A DNA stretch of 17,137 bases from Chloroflexota bacterium. GTDB taxonomy: Bacteria > Chloroflexota > Anaerolineae > Anaerolineales > DRMV01. The notes under the pieces were generated by a model that did not search any database, had not been told where the DNA came from, and saw only the letters and a list, made by a program, of their open reading frames with translations. Every line of letters starts with the position of its first letter. The first letter of the stretch is position 1. Position numbers and translations under genes: made by a program. The DNA lies in NCBI GenBank assembly GCA_013153135.1, contig JAADFA010000058.1:1-17137 (forward strand), read 5' to 3'. Below, in pieces: positions 14,997-17,137 of the stretch.

Positions 14997-15860
14997 ATGC
15001 GTCGCTTGGTGTGGTTCGCGCTGTTGGGATGGCTCGCGGTCGTGGCGTGGGGCTGCCAATCTGACGCGGCACAACCTTCGCGCGGCGAGATTATCTTGGC
15101 CACTACGACAAGCACCTATGACTCGGGCCTGCTGGACGAGCTTATTCCCATCTTTGAAAATCGCACGGGCTATCGGGTCAAGATCGTCGCGGTGGGCACG
15201 GGCAAGGCCTTGCGCATGGGCCAGGAAGGCAACGCCGATGTGTTGCTCACCCACGCGCCCGAAGCGGAAAAGCCCTTGGTCGAACGGGGTGATGTGGTTG
15301 ATTACCGCTTGGTGATGTACAACGACTTTGTCGTGGTTGGCCCTGAGGATGACCCCGCGGGGATTCGGGAGGCGGCCAGCGTGGCCGATGCTTTTCGGCG
15401 CATTGCGGAGACCGGCGCGCTGTTCGTCTCGCGCGGGGATGATTCGGGCACGCACAAAAAGGAGCGCGCGATCTGGCAAAAGGCCGGCGTTGATCCGCAA
15501 GGTCAGCCCTGGTATCTGGAGAGCGGCCAGGGCATGGGCGCGACGTTGCGCATCGCCTCGGAAAAGGGCGCGTATACGCTTACGGACCGGGGAACCTACC
15601 TCGCCTTGCGCGATACGCTCAACCTGGCCATTTTGTACGAAGGCGACCCTGATTTGCTCAACATTTACCACATCATGATGGTCAATCCCGAAAAGTGGCC
15701 GCAAGTTAATGCGGACGGCGCGAAGGCGTTGATCGAGTTTTTCGTTTCTCCTGAGACGCAAGAGCTGATCGGTCAATTTGGTGTGGAGAAGTATGGTCAA
15801 CCGCTCTTCTTCCCGGCTGCGCACCTTACGGAAGAAGAGTTGAAAAGCGGCGGCTCGTAG
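14997..15860 (+). CDS. tupA: Tungstate ABC transporter substrate-binding lipoprotein TupA
   Basis: This 287-residue lipoprotein captures tungstate outside the membrane and hands it to TupB. The signal peptide ends at Cys20 (VAWG-C; the Trp at -2 is unusual for a lipobox). TupA signatures are strong: TTTSTYDSGLLDELIPIFE, VGTGKALRMGQEGNADVLLTHAPEAE, VMYNDFVVVGPEDDPAGI and FVSRGDDSGTHKKE. The Thr/Ser of the first motif and the Ser-Arg-Gly-Asp-Asp-Ser-Gly-Thr loop form the oxyanion site in this family, which is distinct from ModA and WtpA. The start is the ATG at 14997 with GAGGAGG 6 nt upstream. The longer frame from 14745 lies in the previous gene. Length is normal. Tungstate supply implies a tungstoenzyme such as an aldehyde:ferredoxin oxidoreductase or a formate dehydrogenase elsewhere in the genome (inference). 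Confidence 0.94.
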   Translation: MRRLVWFALLGWLAVVAWGCQSDAAQPSRGEIILATTTSTYDSGLLDELIPIFENRTGYRVKIVAVGTGKALRMGQEGNADVLLTHAPEAEKPLVERGDVVDYRLVMYNDFVVVGPEDDPAGIREAASVADAFRRIAETGALFVSRGDDSGTHKKERAIWQKAGVDPQGQPWYLESGQGMGATLRIASEKGAYTLTDRGTYLALRDTLNLAILYEGDPDLLNIYHIMMVNPEKWPQVNADGAKALIEFFVSPETQELIGQFGVEKYGQPLFFPAAHLTEEELKSGGS

Positions 15861-15903
15861 CCACGCGTTACCCCTGGGCACAGGAGGAGGCCTGGATTCT
15901 ACC

Positions 15904-16605
15904 ATGCGGACCTTGTGGGAAGGCTTTTGGCAGGCCCTGTTGCTGCTCCTCTCGGGTGACCCTGAAGTCTGGGCCATTACGTGGCGTTCGCTGCAAATTT
16001 CAGGTCTGGCAACGCTGTTGAGCGTGTTGGTTGGGCTCCCCGTAGGCACGTGGCTCGCGTTGCGGGAGCGGCTGCCCGGACGGCGCTTTTGGCTGAGCGC
16101 GGTGCACACAGGCATGGCGCTCCCGCCGGTGGTGGTGGGTTTGGTGGTCGCGCTGTTGTTCTGGCGAACAGGGCCTTTGGGCTTTCTGGGCTGGATGTAT
16201 ACGCCCATGGCTATGGTGCTGGCGCAATGGATCATCGCGACGCCCATGGTGATTGGGATCACGGTGGTGGCCTTGCAGCAATTGGACGCGCGCTTGCGTT
16301 GGCAATTGCTTGGCCTGGGCGCGAGCCAACGGCAGCTGGTTTGGCTGCTGTGGCGGGAGGCGCGCCTTCCGTTGTTAAGTGCGGTCATTGCGGGCTTTGG
16401 CAGTGTGATTTCTGAGGTCGGTGCTTCCCTCATGGTGGGAGGCAATTTGCGTGGAAGCACGCGCGTGCTTACCACGGCCATTGTGCTTGAAACCCGCCGT
16501 GGGGATTTTGCGCGCGCGATTGCCTTGAGCGTGATTTTGTTGGGCCTAGCTTTCGCGGTCAACTATGCGCTAACGTGGCTGCAGCAACGGGACGAAACGC
16601 CTTGA
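15904..16605 (+). CDS. tupB: Tungstate ABC transporter permease TupB
   Basis: This 233-residue inner-membrane permease has the binding-protein-dependent transport fold. It has about five hydrophobic segments and an EAA-type loop (GASQRQLVWLLWREARLPLLSAVIAGFG) that docks the ATPase. The sequences GMALPPVVVGLVVALLFWR, TPMAMVLAQWIIATPMVIGI and SEVGASLMVGGNLRGSTRVLTTAIVLET are typical of TupB. It follows tupA by 43 bp. The ribosome site GAGGAGG (15884-15890) is 13 nt from the ATG, longer than usual, so translation may be modest. The expected ATPase gene tupC does not follow. aroQ on the other strand ends 13 bp away. Confidence 0.94.
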   Translation: MRTLWEGFWQALLLLLSGDPEVWAITWRSLQISGLATLLSVLVGLPVGTWLALRERLPGRRFWLSAVHTGMALPPVVVGLVVALLFWRTGPLGFLGWMYTPMAMVLAQWIIATPMVIGITVVALQQLDARLRWQLLGLGASQRQLVWLLWREARLPLLSAVIAGFGSVISEVGASLMVGGNLRGSTRVLTTAIVLETRRGDFARAIALSVILLGLAFAVNYALTWLQQRDETP

Positions 16606-16618
16606 AGGTTGGCGCGCG

Positions 16619-17095
16619 TCACGCCTTAAAGCCCTTGGGCTCATCCTGGCCCTCAAGGCCGAGCAGGTGCGCGAGCGCGTGTAGGCCCAGGATGTAGGAA
16701 TACCAACCGAAGCCGGCGATGCTGCCCACGGCCGTAGCGGCGGTCAGGGAGTGTTGACGGAAGGGTTCGCGTGCGAAGATGTTGGACAGGTGCACTTCTA
16801 CGACGGGGATGGGGAGCATAGCGATGGCATCGCGCAAGGCTACGGAGGTATGCGTGTAGCCTCCAGGGTTGAAAATTACGCCCCGGGCCCAGGCGGCTGC
16901 GGCTTGCAGCGCGTCGATAAGCTGACCTTCGCCGTTGAACTGCGCCACCCGAACCGCGAACCCAAGGCGCTTACCATGCTCGATAAGACGGCGGTTGAGC
17001 TCTTCAAAAGTCAGGGTGCCATAGATGTCGGGTTCACGACGGCCGAGCCAGTTGAGATTAGGACCGTGAAGCACCAAGATGGGAATGGGGGGCAT
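16619..17095 (-). CDS. aroQ: Type II 3-dehydroquinate dehydratase
   Basis: This 158-residue cytoplasmic enzyme dehydrates 3-dehydroquinate to 3-dehydroshikimate, the third step of the shikimate pathway. Type II enzymes form dodecamers. Active-site residues are all present: Asn13 in GPNLN, Arg20 and Tyr25 in LGRREPDIYG, Asn76 and His82 in NPGGYTHTSVALRDA, Glu100 and His102 in EVHLSN, and Arg113 in AREPFRQHS. The stretch usually read as SNHEGELID is FNGEGQLID here, with the Glu kept. Length is slightly above the usual ~145 because of a short polar C-terminal tail. GGGGAGGA ends 5 nt before the ATG, which supports the start at 17095. It is convergent with tupB and unrelated to it in function. 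Confidence 0.97.
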   Translation of the reverse strand: MPPIPILVLHGPNLNWLGRREPDIYGTLTFEELNRRLIEHGKRLGFAVRVAQFNGEGQLIDALQAAAAWARGVIFNPGGYTHTSVALRDAIAMLPIPVVEVHLSNIFAREPFRQHSLTAATAVGSIAGFGWYSYILGLHALAHLLGLEGQDEPKGFKA

Positions 17096-17137
17096 GGGTT
17101 CCTCCCCTGAGGTGGGCTTGGGACGCGAAAAACGGGG

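Noticed and set aside
15892..15903. CTG at 15892 as an alternative tupB start
   Set aside because: It is in frame but only 1 nt from the ribosome site and is a rare start codon. The ATG at 15904 fits the family start better.
14925..16562. 545-codon open frame on the minus strand
   Set aside because: It lies wholly opposite tupA and tupB, which have clear family motifs. The translation is of low quality (Arg/Ser/Thr/Pro rich) and typical of the shadow of G+C-rich genes.
16628..16645. GCCCTTGGGC palindrome near the tupB-aroQ junction as a terminator
   Set aside because: It lies inside the aroQ coding end, the stem is short, and no U-tract follows on either strand.
16619..17095. Altered FNGEGQ motif in AroQ as a sign of lost activity
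   Set aside because: All the residues known to be catalytic or substrate-binding are kept, including the Glu in this motif. The change is within family variation.

Overview
The window looks like a piece of a chromosome from a Chloroflexota bacterium, probably of the Anaerolineae/Thermoflexia type. This is inferred from protein architecture, not from a marker gene. It carries an S8 protease with Cys-bearing SLH-like repeats, a tandem pair of LysM/M23 proteins with an SCEGG-x-ATGSH-x-HLARKYNGEW signature, and a lipoprotein with an NBR1-type Ig domain. Genes are densely packed and most are G+C rich. The first ~4.5 kb is visibly more A+T rich than the rest. No rRNA, tRNA, CRISPR array, transposase or phage gene was seen.

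Layout. (1) 1-329 holds no recognised gene but has a good sigma70-like promoter for the gene at 330. (2) 330-3158 (+) encodes a secreted subtilisin-like protease with three C-terminal SLH-like repeats. (3) A strong hairpin terminator at 3183-3220 separates it from a convergent GT4 glycosyltransferase at 3236-4381 (-). (4) A 284-bp divergent region (4382-4665) has one promoter facing each way, plus a possible leader hairpin. (5) 4666-5130 (+) is a bacteriohemerythrin in which one of the seven usual iron ligands appears to be replaced. (6) From 5217 to 16605 eight (+) genes follow with gaps of 43 bp or less and one overlap: two paralogous LysM/lysozyme-like/M23 cell-wall hydrolases, an M20 metallodipeptidase, dprA, a multidomain lipoprotein, a single-pass membrane protein with a possible degenerate PP2C-like N-terminus and a propeller-like exterior, and the tungstate importer genes tupA and tupB. 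(7) aroQ (16619-17095, -) ends 13 bp from tupB, so no tupC follows.

How the genes may work together. The two M23 proteins and the M20 dipeptidase make a plausible peptidoglycan-cutting and peptide-salvage set. The lipoprotein and the membrane propeller protein are exported envelope proteins. dprA (incoming ssDNA handling) and tupAB (tungstate uptake) seem to share the transcript without an obvious functional link. The most novel-looking part is the envelope cluster at 5217-14962, especially the tandem three-domain hydrolases and the unassigned 729-residue membrane protein.
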